Origin: Hawksworthiomyces lignivorus | Lineage: Eukaryota > Ascomycota > Sordariomycetes > Ophiostomatales > Ophiostomataceae | Length of the DNA: 64,000 nt | Direction: 5' to 3' | Assembly (NCBI GenBank): GCA_002917075.1 | Contig: NTMA01000065.1 | Location: forward strand, 1 to 64,000 | Made by a program: the position numbers and the translations under genes | The notes under the pieces: generated by a model | The model's database searches: none | Told to the model about the DNA's origin: nothing | The model's input: the letters and a program-made list of their open reading frames with translations, nothing else | Part shown: piece by piece, positions 1 to 12,016 of the stretch | Layout: every line of letters begins with the position of its first letter | How positions within the stretch are numbered: the stretch's first letter is position 1

Positions 1-45
1 TTTTTTTTTTTTAATTTCTATCACTATCCTCTCTTGCCTCGCCTT

Positions 46-1169
46 TCACTCCTTGCCACGCGCCACGTCCACGGCCGCGGCCGCCTGCGCCTGCAGCGCC
101 ATCAGGTCCGTCGACACGTTCATCATGTGGTACCCCTCCGCCGCGTACGCCCGCGCCTGCTCGGCCGTAGCGGCGTAGACCCCGCAGCATCGCCCGGCGG
201 CGCCGGCTGCGGCCAGCACGCGGTCCATGGCGGCACGGAGGGCGGGCGGGAATACGCCGTCGCGGATGGGGTGGCCGATGTTGTTGGCGAGATCAAAAGG
301 CCCCACGAAAAGCGCGTCGACCAGCGGCGCGATGGCCTCGACGGCGTCGAGCGCCTCGCGCGTCTCGATCTGCACAATGGTCGCGGTGCTCGCGTTGGCC
401 TGGTCGAGGTACTCGGTAAGCGTCGGCACGGCGGCGGGGTGCGCAGGGCGCCGTCCCTCTTCTGCGTGCGGTGGCGCCTGCGCCGGCAGGCGGAAGCTCT
501 GCATCGGCAGGAGCGAGCCGAAGCCGCGGCGGCCTTCTGGCGGAAATTTGCACGCGGAGACCAGCTCTCGGACGTCGTCCACGCTGCGGATCAGGGGCGC
601 AAGAATCTAGTACTACCTTTCAGAGATGCGTACTCGATAGAAGGACACTGGTACATTGACAGGCCTGCAGTCCACTCCCCTCCTCGTCCAGCACTGCGTT
701 TACTCACTCCGTGGGCTCCGCTGTCGAGCGCTCCTGTTCAGCGTGTCAGATGTGGCTGTAAATGTCTGCAATGAAAAGGGCAATGACGTGGTGGTCGAAT
801 GCCTGTGAGACAGGGAAGACGTACGCTTAACCATCCACGGTTGGAAGTCTGGGATCCGCACGATAGGAGAAACTCCTTCGGCGGCAATGACCGGTACTGC
901 CTCGTGCATGGCGGCATCTGGCGGCTCCGACGTCAGCACGACTCGGCTGCCAGAGCTCCGTATCTTTGCCACGCAACATGCTCTGGTTCCCTACCGTCAA
1001 TCTGGCCATGTTCACAGTCGACAAGCACCCAGTCGATTCCTGGCGTGCGCGCCAGGGTCCTGGACACGTTGGCACCGGGCAACATCTGCCACAAGCCCAG
1101 GCTAGGTGGTCCGCCGCCCCCGCCAGCGAGCCTCGTGAGAGCCTGTTTTAATGGATTTGCTTGAATCAT
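46..1169 (-). CDS. HpcH/HpaI-family aldolase (2-keto-3-deoxy acid aldolase-like), 4 exons
   Basis: A class II, metal-dependent aldolase of the HpcH/HpaI (2,4-dihydroxyhept-2-ene-1,7-dioate / 2-keto-3-deoxy-rhamnonate) type, expected to cleave a 2-keto-3-deoxy acid to pyruvate plus an aldehyde. Four exons on the minus strand: 995-1169, 825-917, 708-733 and 46-606, giving 284 residues. All junctions have GT/AG ends and restore the family reading frame: LVDCEHGQID, then DAAMHEAVPVI, then RALDSGAHG, then ILAPLIRSVDDV. The metal-site glutamate region reads GPFDLAN near the C-terminus. Exon 3 is a 26-nt microexon. The start at 1169 (MIQANPLKQ) fits the usual family N-terminus. An in-frame ATG at 1337 would add 56 residues that are arginine-rich and almost free of acidic residues, resembling a mitochondrial presequence. 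It diverges from LSM8. The substrate is not determinable from sequence. Confidence 0.85.
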
Positions 1170-2059
1170 CGATACGGGATGAGTTCTGGCATTTTGCTCA
1201 GACGGTGGACTGTGGTACTGACGTGCGGCAGCAGCCCCCGCTACTCGGACTCCCGCGTGCCGTTGCTGAAGACCAATCTTCGAATAAGCGGCGCCTTGCT
1301 GGAAGGCCGACCGCAGCGATACCCGAGAACAATGCATAGTTTTGATTATGATCAATGGCAACAATTCGTCTTACAATGTGCTGCTAAGAGTATGCGAATT
1401 GGAGAATCACTCCTGTCTTATGAGAGAATACGCATTTCGCTTTGACTTTAGCTTTCCACATGGCTATCTAAACGGCTTACAGTGGTTCTTTGCGGGGTTG
1501 TTGTTGCATTAGTAGATGTCTCCACCGACTTTCTTGTTTAACAAGTAATTCTGAAGTTTCTGGTAACTGCCAGTTACCGTTCTCATTTATCTGGTGGTCG
1601 ATATTATTCTTGAATATATTAATTTCTTTTCTCAAGGTTCTCAAGAAAGAATTCTGAGGAGGGAATAAATTAGGACATCTCATGAGCGTCCCGCTGAGCT
1701 TTGGTGTGCGATACGACGGCAGGTTTGTGGCTAGTGGGGGATTTTGCGCCACATTCTAGTTAGTGAACTTGCTTCTCCCAAAATTAATCAAAGAAAAAAG
1801 ACGAAAGCTCTCCCGTTGTATTTACATCGGTCGAGGAACGATCTGCCAGCAAGGAACTCTGTACCACAAGAGAGGCGCCATTCTTTTGCATTCCCATCTC
1901 CTATTGGAAGACGCCGAAGCTATCTACATACTCCCATCTCTTAGACAGCTCTGCTACTTGTCAAAAGCTGCCCAAAGACATTGAGCTCGAGGCCGAAGGA
2001 ACAAGCTCTCCAGGTGGCAGGTCAACCCGCCAGTCTTGGGCGAAAACACAGGCGAAACC
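1170..2059. other. Divergent intergenic region between aldolase and LSM8
   Basis: This stretch holds the promoters of two divergent genes. The part next to the aldolase (to 1337) stays open in the aldolase frame and may be an N-terminal extension. From about 1370 to 2059 no convincing coding signal is seen. Confidence 0.5.
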
Positions 2060-2517
2060 ATGGCAGGCCTCCTGAACAGCTATATCGAAAGTGCGTTAGC
2101 TTTTCTGTCGCATTTGCGTATGGAGATTGTAGTTCATTCTATGCTGACGATTATCAGAAAAGGTCCTCGTCCTCACTGTCGACTCGCGCATCCTGGTTGG
2201 CACCCTTGCCTGCATTGACAACTCTACCAACTTGGTATTACCCCTCACATGCCCCGAATGGATTTTCTGTTATCTCTCTTCTTTCCTCGTATGACTTTGG
2301 TCTTAACTAATATATTACTTAGGTGTTGCAATCTACTGTCGAGCGTGTAATAAATACCCCTGACGATGCAGAACCGTCTGCCGAAGTGCCCCTGGGCTTG
2401 TATATTGTCCGCGGCGATAATGTGTGCAGTGTCGGCCTAGTAGACGAAGATCTTGACGCATCTATCGACTGGAGCAAGGTGAAAGGCAGTGTCATAGGGA
2501 CAACAAAACACATATAG
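2060..2517 (+). CDS. LSM8: U6 snRNA-associated Sm-like protein LSM8
   Basis: LSM8 is the defining subunit of the nuclear LSM2-8 ring that binds the 3' oligo(U) of U6 snRNA and acts in pre-mRNA splicing and nuclear RNA turnover. Three exons: 2060-2090, 2158-2234 and 2323-2517 encode 100 residues, the normal length. The Sm1 half reads KVLVLTVDSRILVGTL followed by ACIDNSTNLVL. The Sm2 half reads VPLGLYIVRGDNVCSVG, which carries the IRGDN signature and closely matches the LSM8 subgroup (VLGLYIVRGDNV in animals). The C-terminus ends GTTKHI, as in other fungal LSM8 proteins. Exon 1 is only 31 nt. Intron 2 has a near-consensus branch point (TTAACTAA) shortly before its acceptor. LSM1 or NAA38 are less likely. 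Confidence 0.9.
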
Positions 2518-2964
2518 TAAGGGCAGAGGAGCGGGCTGCGATATACAATAGAGCTGCTCGAAGCAACTAGGAAGTGGTTCGACAAGCAATTCCTACCTAA
2601 TATGGACCCGAGACAATTGCACAGACGGCATTGATCAGGCTGACGGTAGATCATAGGAAGAACGCTGCCTCTGTATCTGTGATTGGAAGATTGTCACGTG
2701 GGGAGATTGTAGCATTTTTGAGACAGCACGTCTCTGCGCCATCCCACGATACCAGCTCGACTTTGATCCGCTACCTTTTAAACGCCTACTTCCGTTCTAT
2801 TCCCCCCAAGAGAACAGCTAGGTTGGTGGTGCTGTGAAGATGCTATGTGGTAGGGACCATAAGAGTAGAGTGAGAGCAGGGTAGAGATAGAGAAAAGATA
2901 CCCCTTAAAGGATTACATTGAGAGAGAGTAATAATCTGAATAAATATTCTTGTCTAGTCCAATC
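2518..2964. other. Convergent intergenic region (3' ends of LSM8 and nucleoside hydrolase)
   Basis: A tail-to-tail spacer of about 450 bp that should hold both 3' untranslated regions. I see no gene in it. Confidence 0.5.
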
Positions 2965-4639
2965 TTATCCAAATATTCTCTTCAACAGATATTCCGCAAA
3001 GAGCTCCTCGCCAGGCGACTCAATAATCCTGTTAATCCGATTGCCTTTCTTGGTGCTCAGCCAACCCATTGTATCACCGGGAACCTCGTCTGCGGCCTGT
3101 CCGTCAAGATCAGCCATCACAGAAACTTCCACGGCTGCATCTGCATCTTCCGGCCTGCTTCGTACACGTCGATCTACCACGTGCATGCCTCGCGTCCATT
3201 GTCCTGATGTTTCCACGCGGACGTCTTCCGGCTTGGCCACCGGCTTCCACTTGGGATCGTCCCGCAATAGCATGTACCAAATACACAGAGGGTCGTGCAG
3301 AGAAAGGCCTGGTTCGCTCCCGTCGCCTAGAATGGAGTCGATTTTGTTGAAGACGCCCACCATGAAAGTCTTAACCCAGCGCGCTAGCGGACTTCCAGCT
3401 TGTTCCACGGCCGTGATGCGCTCCAAAAAGTAGCCCTTATTGAGCAGATGTGGCGTGGTGATGTCCAAGGGAAATAGTGTCAGCTTCAACTGGCGCGGCA
3501 GCGTGGCTGGATAAGGTGGCAAGACGGATTTGCCGTGCAGCATCGGTGGCATGGTTGAGGCCGGCGTAGGAGACGTCAGCGCGTACACCCGCGCAGCAGC
3601 CACGGCATCAGCATAGCAGTTGAATTCGGCTACTGGTGTAATGTTACCCTCTAGGTTGACTGCACCTCCCATAACAACAAGCTCTTTGACACGCAGGAAA
3701 GTGGTTGGATCCTCGGCCGCCGCCAAGGCTACGTTGGTTAGCGGCCCAATGGCGACAATGGTGATCGTATCAGCGGGCTCCTCCTTGAGAATACGGAGAA
3801 TTTCCTTATGAGCTATGGCCTTTGACGGTGTAAAGTAAGATGAGAATGACAGCGCGTCAGATGATGCCGAGGGAGGCGCACTTTCACCCTCCTTAGCAAA
3901 AAGGGATTGCCAAGCTTCCGAGGGGGTGAGGTCGGGGTGCTGTCTAGTTTCAGCCAAGATTCGGTTCATAATGAAAAATGAACAGGGAGCAGAGCAAAGT
4001 TCCATGTTCAATAGGCATAGCAAAGAAAAGAGAGGCGACATACAGCTTCGTGAACACCATGAAGGCCATCAACACCGTCTGGTGATATTAAACAAAACTT
4101 CGGGTTAGCATAAACGACACATTTCTCTATAAACAGGACAAGAAACTTACGGAAGTGGTCCGCCATGAGTAGCTCGTCTTCTAGCGGGTGCTCTGCTCCT
4201 ATGGCAACGATTGGCTTGTATGCCTTAAGGGCCTCGAAGCCTGAGACAGTGGCTCGCCCAGCCGATGCCCGCCATGCCATCTCTTTTTCGAGGACATGGA
4301 ATAGAGCCACCACATTGCGCAGACAGCTAAAATAATGGCATAATTGTTAGACAGGCGATATGGCAAGGTCATTGGGAGAAGAGGAGTGAAAAGTACCTCT
4401 GTAGTGGGACATTGCCATAAGTCACAGAGAGCATGACCACCTCAAGCTCTTCGGGAGAAGCACTGAGAGCCAGCAACATAGCGAGGACATCGTCGACACC
4501 TAAATGCATTCATGGCCATTAGGAGTTAGTGCATGGCAACGAATAGCGAGATTCTACGAGGTAGCAGTTCAATAGGCCTGGATGATGCTTTTCACTGACC
4601 AGGGTCGGTATCAATAATAATGCGATTTTTCGGCGCCAT
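2965..4639 (-). CDS. Inosine-uridine preferring nucleoside hydrolase, 5 exons
   Basis: The enzyme hydrolyses the N-glycosidic bond of ribonucleosides (uridine/inosine) in pyrimidine and purine salvage, and is related to yeast Urh1. Five exons: 4600-4639, 4397-4499, 4151-4326, 4044-4078 and 2965-3939 give 442 residues with phases that all match. The N-terminus joins to RIIIDTDPGVDDVLAML, the Ca2+-binding DTDPGxDD signature of the family. Later blocks are VAIGPLTNVALA, VVMGGAVNLEGN and EFNCYADAVAA, the last being the second metal/substrate segment. HDPLCIWYML supplies the C-terminal His-Asp pair. Exon 4 is just 35 nt (FHGVDGLHGVHEA region). It is longer than bacterial homologues (about 310) because of insertions around residues 130-160 and 230-330. 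Cytosolic: no signal peptide. Confidence 0.9.
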
Positions 4640-6848
4640 AGCTTTTCCTTTTTCTCTTTTGCTTTATATCTGTATTATAGAGCCACGCAATAATCTCTCT
4701 GCAGCAGGTAAGCTTTACCTCAGCTGCCGACAATGAAAGGCAAAATTTCTGTCAGCATGCTCACAGATTTGCAACTGCCCAGCTCCTTTCCCGCAGCGTC
4801 TCTTCCTTCGGGATACTCACAGTGCCAAGATGGCCTTGCGGGGCCAAGTGTTCCGTGAGGGAGAGGAGCCGATGAAGCAAGATGATGGCGTAAAGCTGTA
4901 TGAGGGATACAGAAAATTAGATGATGAGACCCAAGAATTATGGGGAAAACAGAAGTACAATCCACGCGGGATTTGCCTTTTCAGAAAGATTTAGATTGCC
5001 CGGGTTCCTAGAATTAATTGCTTCTAAAGCATATCAGGTACAGGAAGTGTAGAAACCCGATCGGCAGAGTGTGAGAAGTAAGGGAAAGCAGGAAGAAATG
5101 CTGCTGGCAACGCTGCTGGCAATGCTTGATTTTTGTCTTTGTGGAGTCAAATATCTACAACCTACAGAAGAGGAGGATGTGGATGTCCCACTTATCGGGC
5201 TTCCATATCAGAATAGCAAGCGCAATCGGATCCGACTAGCCTTGAGACTGTCTGCTTGTTCGGGCAGCAGTTCCTGGCACTTGTCAGTCTGCTTTGTTCA
5301 GCGCGTGCGAGAAGTATTATTTGCACAGTAACTATGAGATGACCCATCAATTTTGCCAGCCAGCCACATTTACTAGCAGCGCCAGAAACGCACAGAGTAC
5401 TCCGCACAATTATTTGTGATACGTATTAATGGGCATTCTCAGAGAAGGCCTGCAAAGAAGACAAAGCACTAGATTCTTATCTGTGCAGATGTGAGCACTC
5501 CGTATTCTGCTTTAACATTCAAGTTCACAAAAAGCCTGTGATTGTGTGCTTCGCACCCCAATTATCCCTTCACACAGTGCGACATTTCGTTTCCAAGTAT
5601 CGACGCTTGAGTTTTCCAAGACGTGCACAGGACGAGTATGCTCGCAAGTACCTTCCCTCTAGAATTTCGCAGAATAAGCAAGAGCCTCAGTTCCCTCACT
5701 TTAATAGCACATCGAAGCTGCTGTCTCAAAAGCAACGATGTGGTCACGTGTGCCAGACGAACCAGACGAACCGAAACCCACTTCGCTCTGCCCCTTTCCC
5801 GGAGTTTGCTTGCCTCCAGTCAAAGAGAGGTGGGGGGGGGGGGTCTGTGGCAGACGGCTTACAGGGGTCCTGCGTGTTGCGCGTCCAGCTCCAGTGGCTG
5901 GTTTAATACAGTACCTTACTCGTATGTATGCAGGTTTGCGGCAACTTACTCCGCAGCCCATAAAATAAAATAAAAATAAAATAGGACCAAGAGCTGAAAT
6001 GTGGAAAGTGCTGAAGCCACCTGTTTATTTCCTTCGCGCCTTCTCAAACCGCCTTACCGGCTCTGCTCATGCCTTCCCTAGAAAGATATAGTCTCAGAGC
6101 TCCTTCTAAAACTAGTAGTAATATCTTAACAACCTGTCCAGTCCAACAAAAGTCGACAAAACAGGCCAGCTCTTTTCCCTCATTCGCCACGAAATTTCGT
6201 ATTCCTGTTTCATTTGCTCTCTTTCCTTTTTGTCTCCTTTTCCTCACTCTCGTCTCTTCTTTTCTCCTTTCTCTTGCTCCCTTCCATCTCCATCTCCAAC
6301 CTCCTTGCTTCCCCTTCTTTCCCCTCCTCACTCTTCTCCTGGAATCTCGTCTCCCTCACGTCAAGGCGCTCCGATCTTGGACGACCCGAACCTCACCATT
6401 CGTTAATAGGATTCTTGTATCACATCCAGCTCTTTGCAACTACACCATTTCTTTCTTCCGAACGACGGTGCTAAGTAGCTGTCAATTTCGTCTCTATTTT
6501 CTGAAGCCGACCGCATCCTCTCTGATCCAACCCTCACGGGTCTGGTACAGCTCAAAAGGCCGCCTTCTAACTCCAGCTCCCCCTTTTCTCCCATCCAACC
6601 ATCATCGCACTGGTAACCAATCCCGATAACCAGTACGGCGGGCATCAAGCCTCCAATCAATTTGATTCTGCTCTTCCGTATATCTAGGTTTGAGCGCCCT
6701 CCATTGACGAATCCCCTTCCACGGTACCTAGGAAAGACCAATAAACGAAGGATATCGATTATTGCGACGGTGTTCCTCTAGCTACCACCGGAACAAGCTC
6801 AGCAGCTTCCTCCTCAAAACATAGACTCGATCTATTTTTATTTCAATC
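4640..6848. other. Divergent intergenic region with pyrimidine-rich leader
   Basis: No gene recognised in 2.2 kb. The stretch 6200-6350 is strongly C/T-rich on the plus strand, typical of filamentous-fungal promoter or leader sequence, and probably belongs to the gene starting at 6849. A G10 homopolymer lies near 5832-5841. Short open frames here have no recognisable domain. Confidence 0.45.
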
Positions 6849-8117
6849 ATGGGTGTTTCAATGTCCACTTTGATCGGCTGGGTTGCCGTGTTGGGCGTAT
6901 TCGGGGGTTATACTTTCCGCGAATGGAACAAGAAGCGCCAAATTCAGCTTGCCAAAGCAGAGGCGCAACGGCTTCGCCAGGAGCGGCAGAACCCAACCGT
7001 TCGGAAAGAGCAAAAAGAAGTCAAGCCCAAGCGAGCTCGGCCGGATGATTCGAAACCAGGCCCAGCACCAGGATCGGCCCCAGCTAAGCAAGTGGATTAT
7101 AGCTACAGCTCTGATGACGATGCAGCTCGCAACCGTGAATTCGCCCGCCAACTATCAAACGTGAAGCAGGGCACTAAGTTTGCAGCCAAGTCAAAAGATG
7201 AGACCCGGCAGAAGAGTGTTAAGCAATCTCGTGCTGAAGAGGCACCTGTCGCTGGTGACAGTGGCCGCATTTCCGCACCTTCATCGACCGCTGGCATCGA
7301 CGCGGATGACGATCGATCATCTGCAGCCTCGCCTGTTCTTGTTGCAGTCGAGGCCGGGAATGTCGATGATATGCTTGAGGCGAAGCCAGCTGGTCCGTCT
7401 GTGTTGCGTCTGACTGGCACGGAAGAGAAAAAATCCGCCAAGAAGACGAAAACGTCGTCGCCCGAGCCCACCGAGACTAAAAAGCAACGCCAGAACCGCA
7501 AGAAAGCCGAGCTTGCTAAGGCGGAGCGTGAAGTAGCGGAGAAAGAACGCAAGCAGAAGCAGGAGGCGCAGCGGCGACTTGCGCGGCAGGCTGAAGGCCG
7601 GGCTGCTAAAGATGGATCCGCTTTCATGGCAGCACAAGCCAGCCAGTCGAACGCCTGGACAGGGAACGGCGTCAACGGCAAATCCCAGCCTGCATCGTCG
7701 ACTTCATCTGGCACAAATGGGTACGTTCCTGTGCAACCCCTTGATACCTTTGATGCGAACGCAGTGCAGACGGATGCATCGAAGTCGTCTGTTCCATCCC
7801 AGGACAAAAATGATGACTGGGTATCATCTCTGCCTTCCGAAGAGGAACAGATGGAATTGCTCCGGAAAGAGGAGACGGACACCTGGAATACAGTGAAGAC
7901 CAAGTCACGGAAGAACAAGACTAAGGAGGCTTCCGAGAATGTCAGCCCGAATTCGCTGGCTGCGAAACCCACGCCAGCTTCCAGCTCTACTACCGGCGCG
8001 CCAGCCACAACAGTGATCGATAAGAAGCGGCCGGCGAAGATCTCAACTCAGTCCTCGTTCGCTGCCCTCAGCCCCGACAGTCCTGGCGAAGACGAGGTGG
8101 AGGAGTGGGATGTTTAA
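6849..8117 (+). CDS. Conserved fungal single-pass membrane protein, low complexity
   Basis: One exon of 422 residues with a start in favourable context (ATCATGG). A hydrophobic segment at residues about 6-24 (TLIGWVAVLGVFGGYTF) followed by basic residues looks like a signal-anchor that would leave the long C-terminal part in the cytosol. The rest is hydrophilic: a Lys/Arg/Glu-rich stretch predicted coiled-coil-like at about 200-255, Ser/Thr/Pro-rich linkers, and conserved-looking blocks around REFARQLSNVKQGTKF, ETRQKSVKQSR and PTETKKQRQNRKKAE. The tail ends SSFAALSPDSPGEDEVEEWDV-like acidic. It resembles an uncharacterised protein family I recognise across Pezizomycotina; no enzymatic motif is visible, so I assign no function. 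A long pyrimidine-rich leader precedes it. Confidence 0.8.
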   Translation: MGVSMSTLIGWVAVLGVFGGYTFREWNKKRQIQLAKAEAQRLRQERQNPTVRKEQKEVKPKRARPDDSKPGPAPGSAPAKQVDYSYSSDDDAARNREFARQLSNVKQGTKFAAKSKDETRQKSVKQSRAEEAPVAGDSGRISAPSSTAGIDADDDRSSAASPVLVAVEAGNVDDMLEAKPAGPSVLRLTGTEEKKSAKKTKTSSPEPTETKKQRQNRKKAELAKAEREVAEKERKQKQEAQRRLARQAEGRAAKDGSAFMAAQASQSNAWTGNGVNGKSQPASSTSSGTNGYVPVQPLDTFDANAVQTDASKSSVPSQDKNDDWVSSLPSEEEQMELLRKEETDTWNTVKTKSRKNKTKEASENVSPNSLAAKPTPASSSTTGAPATTVIDKKRPAKISTQSSFAALSPDSPGEDEVEEWDV

Positions 8118-11100
8118 GCCTCCTTAAACCTCGTGAAGTTGCGAACTAAAGCAAGGCGTTCACATTGTATCGCGTCTTACACATACGAAAGCTGCCGAGG
8201 AGACGAATGAACGGCACAGCAACTCATACCACCCGCTAATTGTGCGGGAGATGACGAGATAACCGTCCAAATACACGGTCTTTCGACATTGTTTTATTCA
8301 TGTGTACACTAGACAGGATTTGGGGAAGAGGAGCTACCAGTCTCCATATATACTAGTATTGTACCAAATCGGTGATGCGCTGAGATTGTGCCTCCGTCAT
8401 TCAGACAGGCCACTACTCAGTTAGGATATGGCAATGTCCCATCTTCGCAGCAGCCTCATTAGAAGGCTAAAATTGCTTGGACATTTGGAAAATTCTGGAG
8501 TCGCGGGAAGAGAACTAAAATAAGCCGCTGCTGTTTGCCTGCTTTCATTTTCTTATGTTTATCGCTTTCTTTCTTTTCAGCTGTCGATGTTTCTTGTCAC
8601 ATATGTTCACTTTTTTATATTGTTGTTACAAACATATCTATTTTGTAAGGTAGCGAGCGCAACGCAGACCAAAAATACCACCACAGTAGCCAGTTTGTGC
8701 GTTCCTTATTTTACCTACTAAGCTTGTTGGGTATTATTGTTAAACTGACCATTTATCTTGCATATATCTTGCATACCATCTTCTCACATTGAGTAGCCTC
8801 AGCGGATAAGAGGCGATCTAGATAACTGCTGGCGCCTTTTCAAGTCAGATGATGAGATAAGTTTGTCTCTTATCCTGCCAGTCGACCACTAGCTATCCTG
8901 GGCGGGAGCACATGCAACTTGGTTGTGGCCCACTGATTTGGAAGAGAGCTCGCAGCTCCTCTGTGATAGGAAACCTAATGGCTGTATATGAATCACATGT
9001 ATATTTAGTTAACACATTGAGTGTCTGCTTCATGGAGGCCATATCTGCGCTCGAAAACTGGCGCGAAGAGCGAGCTGCAAATGGCGGCGGCAACACAAAA
9101 CACCACGAGTGAGGGGTAGAGATTTATGTATCTGTGTGGAACACGGACGCAAAGGGAGGTACCTCTCTTTGTCTTGTTTCTTTGGTCCTGGCGTGCAGAT
9201 CAGCGGGTAAGGTAAGGATCCTAGCACTAATAGTAAAATGAGGATATTTGCAAGGGCATAGGCGAAAGGGTCCTACGTAATAGAGGACCAGAGGCGAGCA
9301 TTGTTCCGTATATATAGATAGAGATTGAATTCTTAGAAAGTTAGACCATCGGTAAAACACTTCGCAGCCGCCTGCAAAAGAAAGCAAAATGTCTCTCTTG
9401 GCGAGGCATTGAACGTGCGTGAGACAGAACACATTCCACATTCTTCAATGTCTCATTGTCGTGCGTCCTTGTGCATTAATTTAATAATGTGCGACGAGAA
9501 AGGGAGATGCCACCAAGAATGGGCACGGAGGGCATTCGGAGAGTTTAGGAGACAAGGCAAGCAAAACTGCCCATCTAATTTCCCTCGTGGCTTTTTAGCG
9601 GAGTTTCGCCCTGCGTCTTGTGAGGAGGTGCAGCAAGCCTAACAAGGAGAGATTGTAGATAGCCACGCACTACGTTCTAGTTGTCGCAAGCTTGTTGTTC
9701 AGCCACGTTTTCTCACTGGCGTTCTTTTGAGGTTTACTTTTTTCTCAAGTCTAAGTCATGCCTTGTCCCTTACAGAACAACGTTTATTGTACACATGCCG
9801 AGAGGGATGATGGTGATTTGTGAAAGGCCATAACGAGACTCGCCTCTCAATTGTAAAAATCAACTACGGCAATCGATGACTTTGCATTTTGATTCCGCTC
9901 GGAATGTTCGGCGGGCCGTCTACGACTATGTCCAAGTTTTTGTACAACTAACAAAGAAGGACCACAAGTCCGACTGAACCAACGGGTGGAAGGGCCGCAA
10001 ATAATTGGCTGCCTGAAGCAAAAAAAAAAAAAAAAACCTCGCACTTGCCTGCTGGTCTGCCTCACTATGTGTACTTCCATCGTGCTATTGTCGCTGTCAT
10101 CAAGAGGCGGAGCTTCGGAAGACCAAGGTGGAGAGATGCGGCCATCTGACATGTCTACGCACAATGTCTTTCCAATCTGCCTGTCAGTCTCGACATGTAC
10201 ATAACATACAGCATGTGAAGGATGCCAGCTCACGCGCGTACGTATGGCTAGGCAGCGTGCGTCATGCTGCCACAGGGCCGGGGCGGAGCCTGAACACATC
10301 GCTCTGATTGAAGTCAAAAAGTACAAGCAAGTATTGCTGCAGGACAAAAACGAAGCTGCTTTGCCACAGTTTCTCTTTTTGCGAGGAAAACGAAACAACA
10401 AAACAGCGAAGCCGCATTGATTCGGTGGCGCCGCTCCCTTGGTCCATTCAGAAGTACGCAGTATACAGACTACTGCGAACAGGACATGCAAGCATCCCCC
10501 ACACACTCCCACACTACCCACACTCTCCAAGCCTTTTTAGTCTCCACCATGTCTTCAACGCTGTCCCTTCCGCTTGTTCTCTCCCCTTTTCAAGTCTGTT
10601 CCGAATGGGCGCTAAAATAATTATGGGATCTTCGAGTTGTTCCCTGCAGACTTCCTTTCAGCGCAACACACCGACACGCCAGGTCCTCCCTCCCTCTAGT
10701 AGACTCGCGCCCCCTCCTCCTGTCTGTTGTTCCTTCCTTTCTCTCCCAAGTCCTACATTACGAGCTGCAACTACACGTCGCACACCCTCCCCCCCCCTTT
10801 CTCTCCAATTAGACTTTTAAACTAATAGATTCTCCGTATTCTTATTCTCTCCTTCCGCACTGCATATCCTGCATCTTGTGGTACGAATCAGTTCTGTTCA
10901 CTCGCTTCAACCTTCCAACCTCTTCTTTCCTTTTTACCGTCTTCTCTCAGTGGCGTGGTTCTTTTTGTTATTTGTTATTCGTTTCTTTATCTTGCTTTTT
11001 TATCTAAATTCCACATTCTACATTCAAAGGAACACCGGAACAAATCCGCCTCTCCGTCCTGTTTTACCGATTTTGTCGAGCATTCCTCATCTTCCTAGAC

Positions 11101-12016
11101 CACTCTTCGACTGACGTCTTCCCCGTTCCTATTTTAACTCGAGATCCTAAGCGCTGCAAATTACACCTGATTTGATACTCCTCGACCACAACATTTCCTC
11201 ACCGCCGACCACGAAACAGGCCTTCGACTAGATTCCCTCTTGATCACCGCAGCGACGGCTCCGATTCCTACGCGCTGCTTGACGTCTTCCGAAACCTGCC
11301 TCCCTTGTCCTGGGATACGTATATTTTCCTGAGGAAGTATAACACTTGCTTGCAGGATAAATGATGCAAAGTTACTAGAAGAAAGAATAAACACTCTCTG
11401 CAATCTTCGACCCTACCGCCGAAGCTCCTCCTCTCTTCCTGTCTGCGTGGTGCTGGATACACCAAAAACGTAAGAACAGCAATAGGGTCCAAGACCTGTG
11501 CAGGACAAACTACAAGGCTTGACGCCTCAATTCCAAGCGAAGGACTTGTGGCCGCTGCAAAGAGGTTCTCTTCGAAGTTTCGCCGGCTTCTCCATCAAAC
11601 TACTTTTTTCCCAATGCAATTGGCTTGTGTATCTTTGTCGTTTTCAGAAAGCACAAGTTTGCAGTCGCTGGCGAACAGTCACTACACGGCTCCCAACTTT
11701 TAGTGTCCTTGAACTCACGAAACACGCGAGCAGCCTGTCCATCTTTTCCCGGATCGAGGGGCATATAGTGATTCTCTTATTGAGGCTCCCTTCCGCTCCT
11801 TTGTTGTCTCGAATTTGGGGGGTTTGCAATCAAATTACCCGGACTGTTGGGTGTCCGTGTGAGAAATACTAGAACGGGGCAAGGATAAAGTAGAGGGGGT
11901 GTGGACAGACGTCAAGGGACGTATTAAAGAGGAGGGCAGAACTGCACTACGAGGAGATATTCTTCTATTCTCCCCCCTTTGGGCTGTGAAAACGTGCCGA
12001 CAGTGGAATCGACAAA
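8118..12016. other. Long intergenic region with pyrimidine-rich leader
   Basis: About 3.9 kb without a convincing gene. The first few hundred bases should be the 3' UTR of the gene ending at 8117. A run of 16-17 A lies at about 10020-10036. From about 10,500 to 11,150 the plus strand is markedly C/T-rich, and this probably starts a long promoter/leader for the gene at 12,017. Open frames here lack domains and look spurious. Confidence 0.45.

Noticed and set aside
7103..8008. A 301-codon minus-strand frame
   Set aside because: Antisense to the single-exon membrane protein at 6849; composition mirrors it and no domain is visible.
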